From Thermaerobacter marianensis DSM 12885 (GTDB lineage Bacteria > Bacillota > Sulfobacillia > Thermaerobacterales > Thermaerobacteraceae), in assembly GCF_000184705.1 (NCBI RefSeq), contig NC_014831.1, forward strand, positions 1,426,001 to 1,490,000: 64,000 bases of DNA, written 5' to 3'. Below are positions 54,551 through 64,000 of this stretch, one piece after another. Every line of letters starts with the position of its first letter. The stretch's first letter is position 1. The translations under genes and the position numbers were made by a program. The notes below the pieces were generated by a model, which worked only from the letters and a program-made list of their open reading frames with translations, searched no databases and was not told the DNA's origin.

Positions 54551-55908
54551 TCCGCCTCCACCTCCGCCCTTCCTTGGCCGTGGCCTTTGCCGTGTCCGCT
54601 GCCGTGGCCGTCGCCGTCAGCGCCGCCTTCACCGGCTGGACTGCCGGCCTCCTCCCGCAGCGCGGCCGCCAGTTCCGCCAGCGCCACCCGCCGCTGGGCG
54701 CCGCTCTCCAGGTGGCGGACCGTGGCCTGGCCCGCTGCCCACTCCTCGTCGCCCAGGATCACGGCGTAGCGCACCGGGAGGCGTGCCGCAGCCCGGAGCT
54801 GCGCCTTCAGGCTCCGCCCCACGTGGTCCATGTCGACGGCCAGGCCGGCCCGCCGCAGATCCTGCACCAGCGCCAGCACCCGGGCCCGTGGCACCTGGCC
54901 GGTCACCGCCACGAAGGCGTGCAGCGGGCGCGCCGCGCCGGGCACGCGCCCCAGGGCTTCCAGGGTCAGCAGCAGCCGCTCCAAGCCCATGCCGAAGCCC
55001 ACGCCCGGCGTGGGCGGCCCGCCCAGGAGCTCGATCAGGCCGTCGTACCGGCCGCCGCCGCAGACGGTGTCCTGGGCGCCCAGCCCGCCGTACTTGATCT
55101 CGAAGACCGTGCGGGTGTAGTAGTCCAGCCCCCGGACCAGCCCGGAATCCAGGCGGTAGGCGATCCCCAGCGCCGCCAGGGCCGCCTGCAGCTGGTCGAA
55201 GTGGTCACGGCAAGCGTCGCAGAGGTAGTCCACGGTGCGGGGCGCCCCCGCCTTGTGGGGCTGGTCTGCGGGCACCTTGCAGTCCAGCAGCCGCAGGGGG
55301 TTCGTCTCCAGCCGGGCGCGGCAGTCGCTGCACAGCTCCGCCGCCCGGGGCCGATAGTACTCCAGCAGCGCCTGCCGGTAGCGCGGCCGGCACACCGGGC
55401 AGCCGATGCTGTTGAGGTGGACCTCCAGTCCCTCCAGCCCCAGTTCCGCGAAGAGCGTCACCGCCAGGGCGATGATCTCCGCGTCGGCCGTGGCCTCGCC
55501 GGCGCCGAAGATCTCCACGCCGAACTGGACGTGCTGGCGGTACCGCCCGGCCTGGGGCCGCTCGTGGCGGAACATGGGCTGGATGTAGAACAGCTTGACC
55601 GGCTGGGGCCCGTTGTGCAGCCCGTTCTCCAGATAGGCCCGCACGGCCGCCGCCGTGCCCTCCGGCCGGAGCACCAGCTGGCGGTCGCTGCCCGGCGGCG
55701 TCAGCACGTACATCTCCTTCTGGACGATGTCCGTGGTCTCCCCCACGGTGCGCTGGAACAGTTCCCGCGCCTCGATCACCGGCGTCCGCAACTCGCCGAA
55801 GCCGAACCGCGCCGCCACGTCGCGGATCCGCGCCTCCAGGGCCTGCCAGCGCGGCGCCTCCTGGGGCGTCACGTCATAGGTTCCGCGGGGACGCTGGATG
55901 CGCTCCAA
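54547..55908 (-). CDS. hisS: Histidyl-tRNA synthetase, with His/Gly-rich tail
   Basis: Class II synthetase of 453 residues. Motif 1 region IQRPRGTYDVTPQEAPRWQA at the start, FYIQPMFRHERPQAGRYRQH (motif 2) near 108, QFGVEIFGAGEATADAEIIA near 128, the His-A box LVRGLDYYTRTVFEIKYGGL near 258, and GVGFGMGLERLLLTLEALGR (motif 3) near 303; anticodon domain from 330. The last 28 residues are an unusual tail with GHGSGHGKGHGQGRAEVEAE. TTG start seven bases after GGAGG. First gene of the hisS-aspS pair. Confidence 0.96.
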
Positions 55909-56012
55909 ACCTTTCCCTCCCCCGCCGTGCTAGGGGTTGTCCATCGCGGTGGTGCCGCTTCTCTGCCACCGGACCGTCCGAACGGGGCCCCCTGGTCCCG
56001 CCCGGCGCCCGC

Positions 56013-56471
56013 TCACGACCTCCGGCTGTCCAGCCACAGGGTCACCGGCCCCTCGTTGACCAGTTCCACCTGCATGTCGGCGCCGAACCATCCCGTGCGG
56101 ACGAACAGGCCCCGGGCAGCCAGGGCCTCCGCCACCGCCTGGTAGAGGGGCTCGGCCTCCTCCGGCCGCGCCGCCGCCGAGAAGGACGGCCGGCGCCCCC
56201 GCCGGCAGTCGCCGAGCAGGGTGAACTGGGAGACCAGCAGCACCTGGCCGCCCACGTCCGCCAGCGACCGCTCGAAGTGCCGCCCGGCAGCCTCCCCCTC
56301 CCCGGGGAAGATGCGCAGGTGGGCGATCTTCTCTGCCATCCATGCCACGTCCGCCGGCCCGTCGCCCTGCTCCACCCCGAGCAAAACAACAACCCCTCGA
56401 CCGATGGTGCGAGGGGCTTGTCCGGGGGTGTGCACCGACGCGCGGGCCACCCGCTGGATCACGGCCCGCAT
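56013..56471 (-). CDS. dtd: D-aminoacyl-tRNA deacylase
   Basis: A 152-residue proofreading enzyme that clears D-amino acids, and glycine from tRNA-Ala. [14 protein letters not shown] at the start, [11 protein letters not shown] near 49, [20 protein letters not shown] near 78 with the SQFTL signature, and [17 protein letters not shown] at the end, where the usual Gly-Pro motif is NEGPVT. All DTD landmarks are present. It sits between rel and hisS, as in Bacillus. Confidence 0.95.
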   Translation of the reverse strand: MRAVIQRVARASVHTPGQAPRTIGRGVVVLLGVEQGDGPADVAWMAEKIAHLRIFPGEGEAAGRHFERSLADVGGQVLLVSQFTLLGDCRRGRRPSFSAAARPEEAEPLYQAVAEALAARGLFVRTGWFGADMQVELVNEGPVTLWLDSRRS

Positions 56472-56567
56472 GCCCGACCTCCGTCCCGCACCGTATGTCG
56501 CCCCGGCGGCCGACGGGGTCTTGCGCGCCGCCCCCGCCCCGCCGCGCCGGCGGAGGCAGTTGGGCGG

Positions 56568-58763
56568 CTAGCGGCTGGCCACCCGCTCCACCCGGATCAC
56601 GTCCCGGACCCGCTCCAGCTGGCGCCGCAGCTGGTCGAACTGCTCGAGATTCTGCACCTCCACCACCAGGTCGATGGTGGCCGTGCCATCCCGGTGGGTG
56701 CGGGTCCGGGCCGCCAGGATGTTGCGGCGGGTGTCCGCCACCACGGCGGTGATGTCCGACAACAGGCCCACCCGGTCATAGCAGGAGATCTCCACCGCCA
56801 CCGGGAAGGCCTGCCCCGCCACCTGGTCCCAGCTGACGTCGATCAGCCGCTCGCCGACTTCGGGGCTCGTCTTGAGCATATTGCAATCGGCCCGGTGGAT
56901 CGAGACCCCCCGTCCCCGGGTCACGTACCCGACGATGGGATCGCCGGGCACCGGGTTGCAGCAGCGGGAGAACCGGACCAGGATGTGGTCCAGGCCGTCC
57001 ACCCGGACGCCCGTCCGGGCGGGGCTGCCCCGTGCCCGCCGCCCCTCCCCGTCGGGAAGAACCGGCTCCGCCTCGGCGCCGTCCCGGGTCACCTGGCGCC
57101 GGTACAGGTCCCGCAGCCGCCCGGCCACCTGGCCCGCCGCCACGCCCCCGTAGCCGATGGAGACCAGCAGTTCCTCGCCGTCGGGCAGGTTGTAGCGGGC
57201 CGCCACCTCGTCGAGCCAGTCCTTGCGCCAGACCTCCCGCACCGGCAGGCCGTGGGCCTTGAGCTCGTGCTCCAGCATGGCCCGGCCGCGCTCCAGGTTC
57301 TCGTCCCGCCGCTGCTTCTTCAGCCACTGGCGGATGCGGCTGCGGGCGGTGGAGGTGCGGACGAACTGCAGCCAGTCGGCGGAGGGGCCGCCGGACTGCT
57401 TGTTGGTCAGGATCTCCACGATGTCGCCGTTCTTGAGCCGGTAGTCCAGGGGCACGATCCGCCCGTTGACCTTGGCGCCCACGCAGCGGTGGCCGATCTC
57501 CGTGTGGATCCGGTAGGCGAAGTCCACCGGCGTGGAGCCCGCCGGCAGGTCGATGACGTCTCCCTTGGGCGTGAAGACGAAGACCTCGTCGGAGAAGACG
57601 TCGATCTTCAGCGACTCCATGAACTCCCGGGCGTCGCCCAGGTCGTTCTGCCACTCCAGCACCTGCCGCAGCCACGCCAGCTTGGCGTCGAAGTCGCGGT
57701 CCGTGCGCCCCCGCTCCTTGTACCGCCAGTGGGCGGCGATGCCGTACTCGGCGGTGCGGTGCATGTCCCAGGTGCGGATCTGGATCTCGAAAGGCTCCCC
57801 CTGGGGCCCGATCACCGTGGTGTGCAGGGACTGGTACATGTTGGACTTGGGCGTGGCGATGTAGTCCTTGAACCGGCCGGGCAGCGGCCGCCAGATGGTG
57901 TGCACCACGCCCAGGGCCCCGTAGCAGTCCTTCACCGTGTCCACGATGACCCGCACGGCGATCAGGTCGTAGATCTGGGACAGGTCCTTGCCCTGCTCGT
58001 ACATCTTGCGGTAGATGCTATAGAAGTGCTTGGCCCGCCCCTGGATGTCGGCGCGGATCCCCGCCTCGGCCAGGCGCGCCTTCAAGGTGGCGATGATCAC
58101 CTGGGCCAGTTCCTCCCGCTCGGCGCGCTTGCGGGGGATCCGCTCGGCCAGCTCCCGGTAGCGCTCGGGCTCGAGGTAGCGCAGGGCCAGGTCCTCCAGC
58201 TCCCACTGGATCTGGGACATGCCCAACCGGTGGGCCAGGGGGGCGAAGATCTCCAGGGTCTCCCGGGACTTGGCGATCTGCTTCTCCCGCGGCACCACCG
58301 CCAGGGTGCGCATGTTGTGCAGCCGGTCGGCCAGCTTGATCAGCACGACCCGGATGTCCCGGGCCATGGCCAGGAACATCTTGCGCAGGTTCTCCGCCTG
58401 CTCTTCCAGGCGGGTGCGCCACTCGATCTGGTTGAGCTTGGTCACCCCGTCCACCAGCAGGGCCACCTCGGGCCCGAACTCCCGCTCCACCTCTTCCAGG
58501 GTCACGGGGGTGTCTTCCACGGTATCGTGGAGCAGGGCGGCCACCAGGGTGGCGGCATCCAGCTCCAGGTCCGCCAGGATCAGCGCCACGGCCAGGGGGT
58601 GCTCGATGAAGTCCCGGCCCGAGGCGCGCTTCTGCCCCTGATGGGCCGCCTTGCTGAACTCGAAGGCACGGCGGAGCCAGTCGAGCTCCGCGGGCCCCAG
58701 GTAACGGCCCGCCCGCTCGAGGAGCTCGTCGGGCGTGATGGACGGCTGCAGCTCCACGGCCAT
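56568..58763 (-). CDS. rel: Bifunctional (p)ppGpp synthetase/hydrolase (RelA/SpoT type)
   Basis: A 731-residue long Rel protein. Hydrolase domain with the HD signature FIEHPLAVALILADLELDAA and VAALLHDTVEDTPVTLEEVE near 50-85. Synthetase domain with AKHFYSIYRKMYEQGKDLSQ near 240 and RFKDYIATPKSNMYQSLHTT near 295; the RxKD motif indicates a bifunctional enzyme. TGS domain VFVFTPKGDVIDLPAGSTPV near 395, zinc-finger/helical region with FSRCCNPVPGDPIVGYVTRG near 595, and a C-terminal ACT domain near 655. The ATG follows AAAGGAGGTG. It controls the stringent response; downstream neighbours are dtd, hisS and aspS. Confidence 0.97.
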   Translation of the reverse strand: MAVELQPSITPDELLERAGRYLGPAELDWLRRAFEFSKAAHQGQKRASGRDFIEHPLAVALILADLELDAATLVAALLHDTVEDTPVTLEEVEREFGPEVALLVDGVTKLNQIEWRTRLEEQAENLRKMFLAMARDIRVVLIKLADRLHNMRTLAVVPREKQIAKSRETLEIFAPLAHRLGMSQIQWELEDLALRYLEPERYRELAERIPRKRAEREELAQVIIATLKARLAEAGIRADIQGRAKHFYSIYRKMYEQGKDLSQIYDLIAVRVIVDTVKDCYGALGVVHTIWRPLPGRFKDYIATPKSNMYQSLHTTVIGPQGEPFEIQIRTWDMHRTAEYGIAAHWRYKERGRTDRDFDAKLAWLRQVLEWQNDLGDAREFMESLKIDVFSDEVFVFTPKGDVIDLPAGSTPVDFAYRIHTEIGHRCVGAKVNGRIVPLDYRLKNGDIVEILTNKQSGGPSADWLQFVRTSTARSRIRQWLKKQRRDENLERGRAMLEHELKAHGLPVREVWRKDWLDEVAARYNLPDGEELLVSIGYGGVAAGQVAGRLRDLYRRQVTRDGAEAEPVLPDGEGRRARGSPARTGVRVDGLDHILVRFSRCCNPVPGDPIVGYVTRGRGVSIHRADCNMLKTSPEVGERLIDVSWDQVAGQAFPVAVEISCYDRVGLLSDITAVVADTRRNILAARTRTHRDGTATIDLVVEVQNLEQFDQLRRQLERVRDVIRVERVASR

Positions 58764-58919
58764 GGGCCGGGCACCTCCTTTCCCTGGCTTCGGCGCCCCC
58801 GCCCGGCACTCCCTGGGACCGGCGCCGTCCGGACCCGTCGTGCCGGCCTCCGGGCCGGGGAAACGCCGCACCGGTCGCGGCCCCTGCGGAACCGCCGGTG
58901 AGACCCGGATCCGCCCCGT

Positions 58920-61376
58920 CTAGCCGCCGTCCGGGCCGGCGGCGCCGCCGAACCCCGCCGGGCCGCCCGTCCGGCTGGCGTTTCTTATCATCTCATTGTA
59001 TCCCAGCGGCAAGGGGACGGCCAGGGGATGGGCCAGCGCCCGCTCGGCCTCCTCCCACCGCCGGGCAGCCAGGGCCGCGGCCACCCCGTCCAGCAGTCGC
59101 CGGCGGACGACGCCCGTGCGGTAGCGGGGGCTCTGGTTGAGATCGAAGGCCCGGCGGCCCCGGGGCGCCAGCACCCAGGCGGACGAACCCGCCGCGGGGC
59201 CGCCCTGCGGGCCGGTGGAGCGGCCCGGGGCGGCACCTCCGCCCGCACCGGCGGCAGCCCCCGCGGCGCCGGCCCCCGCACCGGCGGCGCCAGGCGCCCA
59301 ACCGGCCGCCGGGGCGCTTGCCGGCGCGGCACCCGGAGCCTGGACCGCCGGCGCCAGGACGCCCGCCTCCCGCAGGATCTCCACCGCCGCCCACAAGGTG
59401 TGGCGAGGCCAGCCCGGCAGTTGCGCGGCCAGGGCCTGGACGAGGGCGGACGCGCTGGCCGGCAGGAGCCGGCCCGCGCCCGCGGCCTCCGGGTGGTCCC
59501 GGGAAGGGGATCCGCCCGGCGTGCCTCGGGTCGCCGCTCCCGCCGCCGGCGTGTGGCGGGGCGAGGCTGCCGCCGCCACCCGCTCCAGGGCCGCGTACAC
59601 CTGCACCAGCGCCTCCCGGTCCGGGTACAGTTCCGCCGTCCACCGGCGCCGCCGCTCCAGCTCCGCCGCCAGCCACGCCGCCCGGGCCGCGGCGGCCGGG
59701 CGCAGGTCCTGGATGTGCAGGTCGACGCGCTCCTCGCCGCGGAAGGTGCCCACCCGCGGCCGTACGGCCACCTCCACCTGGCGCGCCTGCCGGACCTGCT
59801 CGGCCAGCTCGCCCAGCCCGAAGGCCACCGCCGACCACCCGCCCGGCCACTCCAGTCGCAGATGCTCGCCGGCACCGCCCACGGTCCGGGCCCCGGCCGG
59901 CGGCAGGCCCGCCAGGGCCACCACGGGTTCGGGGTTCCCCTCGCCGAAGGGCGCCAGGCGTTCCAGCTCCCGCACCGCCGCCACCGTCAGCTCCTCCGGC
60001 CGGACGACGGCGTCCACGTCCACCGCCGGGATGCGGTCGTCGGGCCCCAGGTGGCGTCGGGCCTCATCGGCCAGGCGCGCGCCCAGGTCGGCCCAGCGGT
60101 CCGCGGGCAGGGTGAAGCCTGCGGCCTGGGCGTGGCCGCCGAAGCGCTCGAACAGGTCGGCGCAGGCCGCCAGCGCCCGGAACAGGTGGAACCCGGCGAT
60201 GCTGCGCCCCGAACCCGTGATGCGATGGTCCTGCCGGCGGCCCACCAGGGCCGGCCGGTGGAAGAGGTCGACCAGCCGGGAGGCCACGATGCCCAGCACC
60301 CCCTGGTGCCATGTGGGGTGGGCCAGGGCAATGACCTCGTCGCCGTAGACGCCCTCCCCCCGCTCCACCCGCTGGAGCGCCTGGCCCAGGGCGAGCTCTT
60401 CCTGCTGCCGGCGCAGGCGGTTGAGCTGCTCGATGGCCATGGCCAGGGCCCGGGCGCGGCCCAGGTCGTCGGTGGCCAGCAGCTCCCACGCCTGCCAGGC
60501 CGACCCCATACGACCGGCGGCGTTGAGCCGCGGGGCGAGGATGAACGCCACGCCGTGGGCATCCAGGCGGGTATCCCCAAGGCCCGCGGCCTCGGCCAGG
60601 GCCGCCAGCCCGGGCAGCGGCGCGGCGGCCAGCTCCTCCAGCCCCCGCTGGACCAGGGCGCGGTTCTCGTCGAGCAGCGGCACCACGTCGGCCACCGTCG
60701 CCACGGCGGCCAGTTGCCACCAAACGGGGGAGGCCGGTTCGTCGCCCAGCAGCGCCTGGAGCAGCTTGAACACCACGCCCGCGCCGCACAGGCCGCGCCA
60801 GGGATAGCCGCTGTCCGGACGGTGGGGGTTGATCACCGCCAGGGCGGGGGGCAGCGTGTCCTGCACCTGGTGATGGTCCGTGACGATGACGTCCAGGCCC
60901 CGGCGCCGCGCCTCGGCCAGCGGCCCGTGGGCGGCAATGCCGTTGTCCACGGTGATCAGCAGGCCCGCCCCCATGGTCGTGGCGGCGTCCAACGCCCCCA
61001 CCGGCACGCCGTAGCCTTCCCGGTGCCGGTCCGGGATGTAGACCTGGACCCGGGCATCGGGCTCCAGGTCCAAGAGGCCGCGGTACAGCAGGGCGGCGGC
61101 AGCCACGCCGTCGGCGTCGTAGTCGCCGACGATCAGGATCCCCTCCCCGCGGGCCAGGGCGCGGCGGATGCGGTCGACGGCGGCCGCCATGTCGGGCAGC
61201 CGGAAGGGGTCGTGCAGGGGCGGGCGGCCCCGCAGCAACTGGCGCGCCACCGCGACGTCGGTCCAGCCGCGGGCGGCCAGCACCCGGGCCGTCAACGGGG
61301 TGACGCCCAGGGCGTCGACCAGGCGGGCGGCAGCTTCGGGGGAGGCGGGACGAACCCGCCAGCGGCGGCCCGCCAC
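58920..61376 (-). CDS. recJ: Single-stranded-DNA-specific exonuclease RecJ
   Basis: A 5'-3' exonuclease of 818 residues for recombination and mismatch repair. DHH domain: ILIVGDYDADGVAAAALLYR near 78, LITVDNGIAAHGPLAEARRR near 138 and VIVTDHHQVQDTLPPALAVI near 162. DHHA1 domain: GSGRSIAGFHLFRAL near 390 with RFGGHAQAAGFTLPADRW near 420. OB-fold near 520-580. The C-terminal part contains a Gly/Ala-rich insertion of about 60 residues before FDLNQSPRYRTGVVRRRLLD. The GTG start is preceded by GGTGAGG; longer frames upstream are low-complexity. It is read toward rel, 156 bp away. Confidence 0.96.
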   Translation of the reverse strand: MAGRRWRVRPASPEAAARLVDALGVTPLTARVLAARGWTDVAVARQLLRGRPPLHDPFRLPDMAAAVDRIRRALARGEGILIVGDYDADGVAAAALLYRGLLDLEPDARVQVYIPDRHREGYGVPVGALDAATTMGAGLLITVDNGIAAHGPLAEARRRGLDVIVTDHHQVQDTLPPALAVINPHRPDSGYPWRGLCGAGVVFKLLQALLGDEPASPVWWQLAAVATVADVVPLLDENRALVQRGLEELAAAPLPGLAALAEAAGLGDTRLDAHGVAFILAPRLNAAGRMGSAWQAWELLATDDLGRARALAMAIEQLNRLRRQQEELALGQALQRVERGEGVYGDEVIALAHPTWHQGVLGIVASRLVDLFHRPALVGRRQDHRITGSGRSIAGFHLFRALAACADLFERFGGHAQAAGFTLPADRWADLGARLADEARRHLGPDDRIPAVDVDAVVRPEELTVAAVRELERLAPFGEGNPEPVVALAGLPPAGARTVGGAGEHLRLEWPGGWSAVAFGLGELAEQVRQARQVEVAVRPRVGTFRGEERVDLHIQDLRPAAAARAAWLAAELERRRRWTAELYPDREALVQVYAALERVAAAASPRHTPAAGAATRGTPGGSPSRDHPEAAGAGRLLPASASALVQALAAQLPGWPRHTLWAAVEILREAGVLAPAVQAPGAAPASAPAAGWAPGAAGAGAGAAGAAAGAGGGAAPGRSTGPQGGPAAGSSAWVLAPRGRRAFDLNQSPRYRTGVVRRRLLDGVAAALAARRWEEAERALAHPLAVPLPLGYNEMIRNASRTGGPAGFGGAAGPDGG

Positions 61377-61384
61377 GGGCGGCC

Positions 61385-61531
61385 TCACCGGTCCCCGGCC
61401 CCCCGCTGCGCCCGGCTTGCAGCCGCCCGGACGGCGCCAGGGCGCCCGGCCCCCTTCCGGGCGGCACCCGCCGCCCGCCGGACGCCGGGGCGCCGGCGGG
61501 CTCTCTCGCGACTCCAGCGGAACACCGTCAT
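61385..61531 (-). CDS. Possible basic leader peptide before recJ
   Basis: A 48-codon frame MTVFRWSRERARRRPGVRRA... ending eight bases before the recJ GTG. GTGGAGGCG lies just before the ATG. The product would be very Arg/Ala-rich. Position suggests translational coupling to recJ, but GC-rich DNA often yields such frames, so this is weak. The rest of the roughly 390-bp recJ-VWA gap (to 61764) shows no other gene. Confidence 0.25.
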   Translation of the reverse strand: MTVFRWSRERARRRPGVRRAAGAARKGAGRPGAVRAAASRAQRGAGDR

Positions 61532-61764
61532 CGCCTCCACGAGGAGGCGCACTTCGACAGGGGGAGGGCGGTTCCTGCGGCATGGAATTCCTGCCGCACC
61601 TTGCCGGGTGGGCCGGGAGTGGGCGGCAGCGAACCGGTGCGTCGGGGCGCGGGGGTGCCGAGCGCCCCTCCGGCGGGGGAACCCGGGCCATGCAGGCCCG
61701 GCACGCCCCCGGAGCCCCGGCGCCCTGGGGTCCGGTGTTCGGTCCGGTGGCGGGCGGCGCCGGC

Positions 61765-64000
61765 TCACGGCCGCGCCCGTTCCTTGCGCTGGGCCCGCTC
61801 CCGGTGGACGATGGAGACGAGGGTATCGCGTTCCAGCTCGTCCACCACGTACAGGCGCCCGCCGGCCGCCCGCACCAGCGCCCGCAGGTACCGCTCGTTG
61901 GGCTGCAGGCCGATGCAGGTGAAGCCGATGCGGCCGAACCGGCCCTCGCCCAGCTGGCGGGCCACCTGGATGGCGTCGTCCAGCGGGTTGGCGCTACGGT
62001 AGGGGACCGTGGGGATGCCGTCGGTGATCAGCACCAGCAGCGGATTGCGGGCGCGGCTTTGGGCCAGGTAGGCCAGGGCCGCCTCCAGCCCCTGGGCCAG
62101 GGGCGTCAGGCCATAGGGCTGGATCTGGCTCAGCCCGCGCTCAACCCGGGTGGTGTTGCGCGTCAAGGGCACCTGGACCTGGACGACCCGCTCCTGGAAG
62201 GTGATGACGGCCACCCGGTCGCGGGTCGAGACCAAGAGCTGCTGGGCCAGATCCTTGGCGGCGCGGATCCGGCTGCCCGCCATGCTGGCGCTGGCGTCGA
62301 GAACCAGGCAGACGTCCACCGGGTGACGCCGAAGCCGCCGGTAGAGGCGCAGGTCCCGGACCTCCACCCGCAGGGGCAGGCCGCCCCGGGCCAGGGCCGC
62401 CAGGACCGTCTCCGCCACGGCCAGCCCGTCACCGCCCGTCCCCGGCGCCCACGGCCGCACCCCCCGCCGGTTGGCCTGCCGGCCCCGCTCGTCGTCGTAG
62501 ACCGCCACCTGGCCGTGGCCGGGCCGCGGATCGTGCTGGACGGGCCGCACCCGCAGCATCCGGCGCAGGGCCGTGCGGACGGCGGCGGGTTCGTCCATGA
62601 GGAACAGCAGCAGCTCCCGGCCCAGGCGGCTCAGCCGGTATCGCTCGCCCTCCCGTTCCAGCAGCCCCGCTTCCCGCAGGGCGACCAGCCAGCGGCGCAG
62701 GTCCTCGTAGCTGGCGCCGGGCAGCTGCAGGTCCCGCAGCCCGGCGCCCTGGGCCAGCCGTTCCAGCAGCGCGGTGCCCAGGTCGACCCCCGTCTCCCGC
62801 AGCCAGTCCAGGGAGCGGGCCAGCAGCTGCTGCCGGGCGGCCTCGGCCCGGAGGAGCGGGATCCCGCCCGGACCCGTCAACCCGCGGCCGGCGCCGCCGG
62901 CCGCGGCCACGGACGAACCGGCGTCCCCGCCCGGGGAACCCCGGTCCGCGGTTCCGGACAGCCCGTCCCCCGCGGTGCCGGTACCCCCCTCCCGGCCGGG
63001 TCCGGCTCCGCCCGGTGGCCAGACGGCGGGCGGGACGTCCCCCGGGCTGGCGCCGGCCCACCGGCCGGCGCCCCACCAGGACCGCCACAAGGCGCGACCC
63101 GCCGCGCTGCCCCGGCGGATCCCCCCGGACGGTCCCGCCCCCGTCCGGCCCCGGCCTGTCCCCGGCCCATCGGCACCGTCACCGTCCACGGGGACTTCCC
63201 GCCACCCGGTGGGGCCCGAGGCCTCGCCCGGTTCCTGCCCGGCGCCGGCCCGCGGCGGCAGGCCGCCGCCGGTCTCCCACCCGGGTGCGGGCCCCCGGAC
63301 GAGAACGCCCTCTCCAGCCCCACCCCCGGTGGGCGCTCCCGGCCCCTCCCCGTCGCCGCCGGCACCCGGTGTCCCGGCCGCGCCCGGGCTTCCGGCTTGC
63401 CGGCCGGGGGCGAAGCGGGCGTCGCCCGGCCCCGCCCAGGGCCAGCCGCCTCCTCCGGGCCGCGGGCGTCCCTCCTCCCGCAGGAAGGAGTCGGACGAGG
63501 TCTCGTAGTCGCTGAGATCCAGGGGGGCACCGCCGCGGCCGGGGACCCGCTCCACCGCCTCGATCCGGCGCAGTTCCAGGCCCGCCGCCAGGATGGCCTC
63601 TTCGGCCGCCGCCACGGCATAGACGGCAAAGCCCCACAAGGCCCGGGGCAGCCCGACGGCCAGGTGGACGTGGTTGCGGTGGGCCAGGCGCAGGGAGAGG
63701 CGGCGGCCGTAGATCAGCGAGCCCGAAGCGCGGCCGCCGCCCGTCCCGGTCTGCAGGTCGACGTAGTCGGGGATCTGCTCGACAGGCAGGCCGGCCATGC
63801 GGTAGGTGCCGGCGTCCCGGGCGAAGATGCGCGCCGCCCGGGCCAGCTGGCGCGCCACCAGGCGGTGGTCCACCTCGCCTTCGGCGTGGAAGACGTCGAT
63901 GTGGAGGATCTGGCCCGGGCGGGACCGGCCGTAGAAGACCTGGCCGGCGTCCACGTCCTGTAGCACCTGGACCACGCCGGGCCGTCCCACCACCAGCAGG
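61765..64000 (-). CDS. von Willebrand factor A domain protein, N-terminus beyond the window
   Basis: About 745 residues visible; the frame is open through the right edge, so the true start lies outside. An N-terminal region of about 165 residues (HIDVFHAEGEVDHRLVARQL; LSLRLAHRNHVHLAVGLPRA) is not assigned. Residues about 170-405 are a Gly/Pro-rich linker. A winged-helix-like segment follows (LRRWLVALREAGLLEREGER). The C-terminal 190 residues form a VWA domain with a complete MIDAS: VCLVLDASASMAGSRIRAAK, the Thr in YGLTPLAQGLEAALAYLAQS and VLITDGIPTVPYR. The VWA part resembles magnesium-chelatase D/CoxE-type proteins, which usually work with a MoxR AAA ATPase; none is visible here. Confidence 0.85.
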   Translation of the reverse strand, partial: LLVVGRPGVVQVLQDVDAGQVFYGRSRPGQILHIDVFHAEGEVDHRLVARQLARAARIFARDAGTYRMAGLPVEQIPDYVDLQTGTGGGRASGSLIYGRRLSLRLAHRNHVHLAVGLPRALWGFAVYAVAAAEEAILAAGLELRRIEAVERVPGRGGAPLDLSDYETSSDSFLREEGRPRPGGGGWPWAGPGDARFAPGRQAGSPGAAGTPGAGGDGEGPGAPTGGGAGEGVLVRGPAPGWETGGGLPPRAGAGQEPGEASGPTGWREVPVDGDGADGPGTGRGRTGAGPSGGIRRGSAAGRALWRSWWGAGRWAGASPGDVPPAVWPPGGAGPGREGGTGTAGDGLSGTADRGSPGGDAGSSVAAAGGAGRGLTGPGGIPLLRAEAARQQLLARSLDWLRETGVDLGTALLERLAQGAGLRDLQLPGASYEDLRRWLVALREAGLLEREGERYRLSRLGRELLLFLMDEPAAVRTALRRMLRVRPVQHDPRPGHGQVAVYDDERGRQANRRGVRPWAPGTGGDGLAVAETVLAALARGGLPLRVEVRDLRLYRRLRRHPVDVCLVLDASASMAGSRIRAAKDLAQQLLVSTRDRVAVITFQERVVQVQVPLTRNTTRVERGLSQIQPYGLTPLAQGLEAALAYLAQSRARNPLLVLITDGIPTVPYRSANPLDDAIQVARQLGEGRFGRIGFTCIGLQPNERYLRALVRAAGGRLYVVDELERDTLVSIVHRERAQRKERARP

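Noticed and set aside
61385-61768. A 127-codon basic frame upstream of recJ as a full gene
   Set aside because: The first 79 codons are low-complexity with no ribosome site; only the last 48 codons, with GGAGG nearby, are kept as a weak candidate.

Overview
The window is very GC-rich chromosomal DNA (roughly 70% or more by eye) from a spore-forming, high-GC Firmicute. The gene neighbourhoods are typically firmicute: alaS with a T-box leader and an ireB/ruvX/DUF1292/mltG neighbourhood, an rrf2-type regulator near a cysteine desulfurase and mnmA, an intact pro-sigma-K gene, degS-degU, and recJ-rel-dtd-hisS-aspS with a candidate 6S RNA just downstream. GC content, heavy use of GTG/TTG starts and Gly/Ala/Pro-rich linkers point to a Thermaerobacter-like lineage. 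That assignment is inference from gene content; no rRNA marker lies in the window.

Layout. 1-4.5 kb: glycine cleavage operon gcvT-gcvH-gcvPA-gcvPB, cut by the left edge. 4.6-8.1 kb: Nudix hydrolase, a YpiB-like protein, a GT4 glycosyltransferase and a lower-GC hypothetical gene with its own promoter. 8.1-8.9 kb: a gene-poor, relatively AT-richer gap. 8.9-25.9 kb: two complete Tad/Flp pilus loci in tandem, separated by a divergently transcribed S-layer-homology protein. 26.2-28.7 kb: degU, degS and yqeG. 28.8-37.5 kb: sigK, mltG, a ruvX-DUF1292 in-frame fusion, a rhomboid protease, ireB and T-box-controlled alaS. 37.9-40.3 kb: an FlK-type thioesterase and an AI-2E-family transporter operon. 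40.4-44.7 kb: mnmA, a cysteine desulfurase, a small HicA-like toxin-antitoxin-type pair, and an Rrf2 regulator. 44.8-48.5 kb: nucleoside salvage (a pyrimidine-nucleoside phosphorylase/cytidine deaminase fusion, deoC, tdk). 48.6-52.7 kb: rarA, threonine aldolase, a zinc-ribbon protein, trxA and the 6S RNA candidate. 52.7-61.4 kb: aspS, hisS, dtd, rel and recJ. The right edge cuts a von Willebrand A domain protein.

How the genes work together. The largest theme is the cell surface. Both pilus loci carry pilin (Flp), pseudopilins (TadE/TadG type), a CpaB outer component, a TadZ localisation ATPase, a CpaF motor and TadB/TadC platform proteins. Locus A runs pilin module then machine module; locus B runs machine module then pilin module, so B looks like a circular permutation of A. 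No TadV/CpaA prepilin peptidase is visible, so processing must come from elsewhere in the genome. DegS/DegU lie directly upstream of locus A. The rest is translation (alaS, aspS, hisS, dtd, mnmA), the stringent response (rel), repair (recJ, rarA, ruvX), salvage and one-carbon metabolism. Nearly all genes are on the minus strand, with many 4-bp ATGA-type overlaps. Several proteins are fused or enlarged compared with the usual family members: ruvX-DUF1292, pdp-cdd, an N-extended IreB, and long Gly/Ala/Pro tails on Tdk, RarA, the AI-2E transporter and RecJ.
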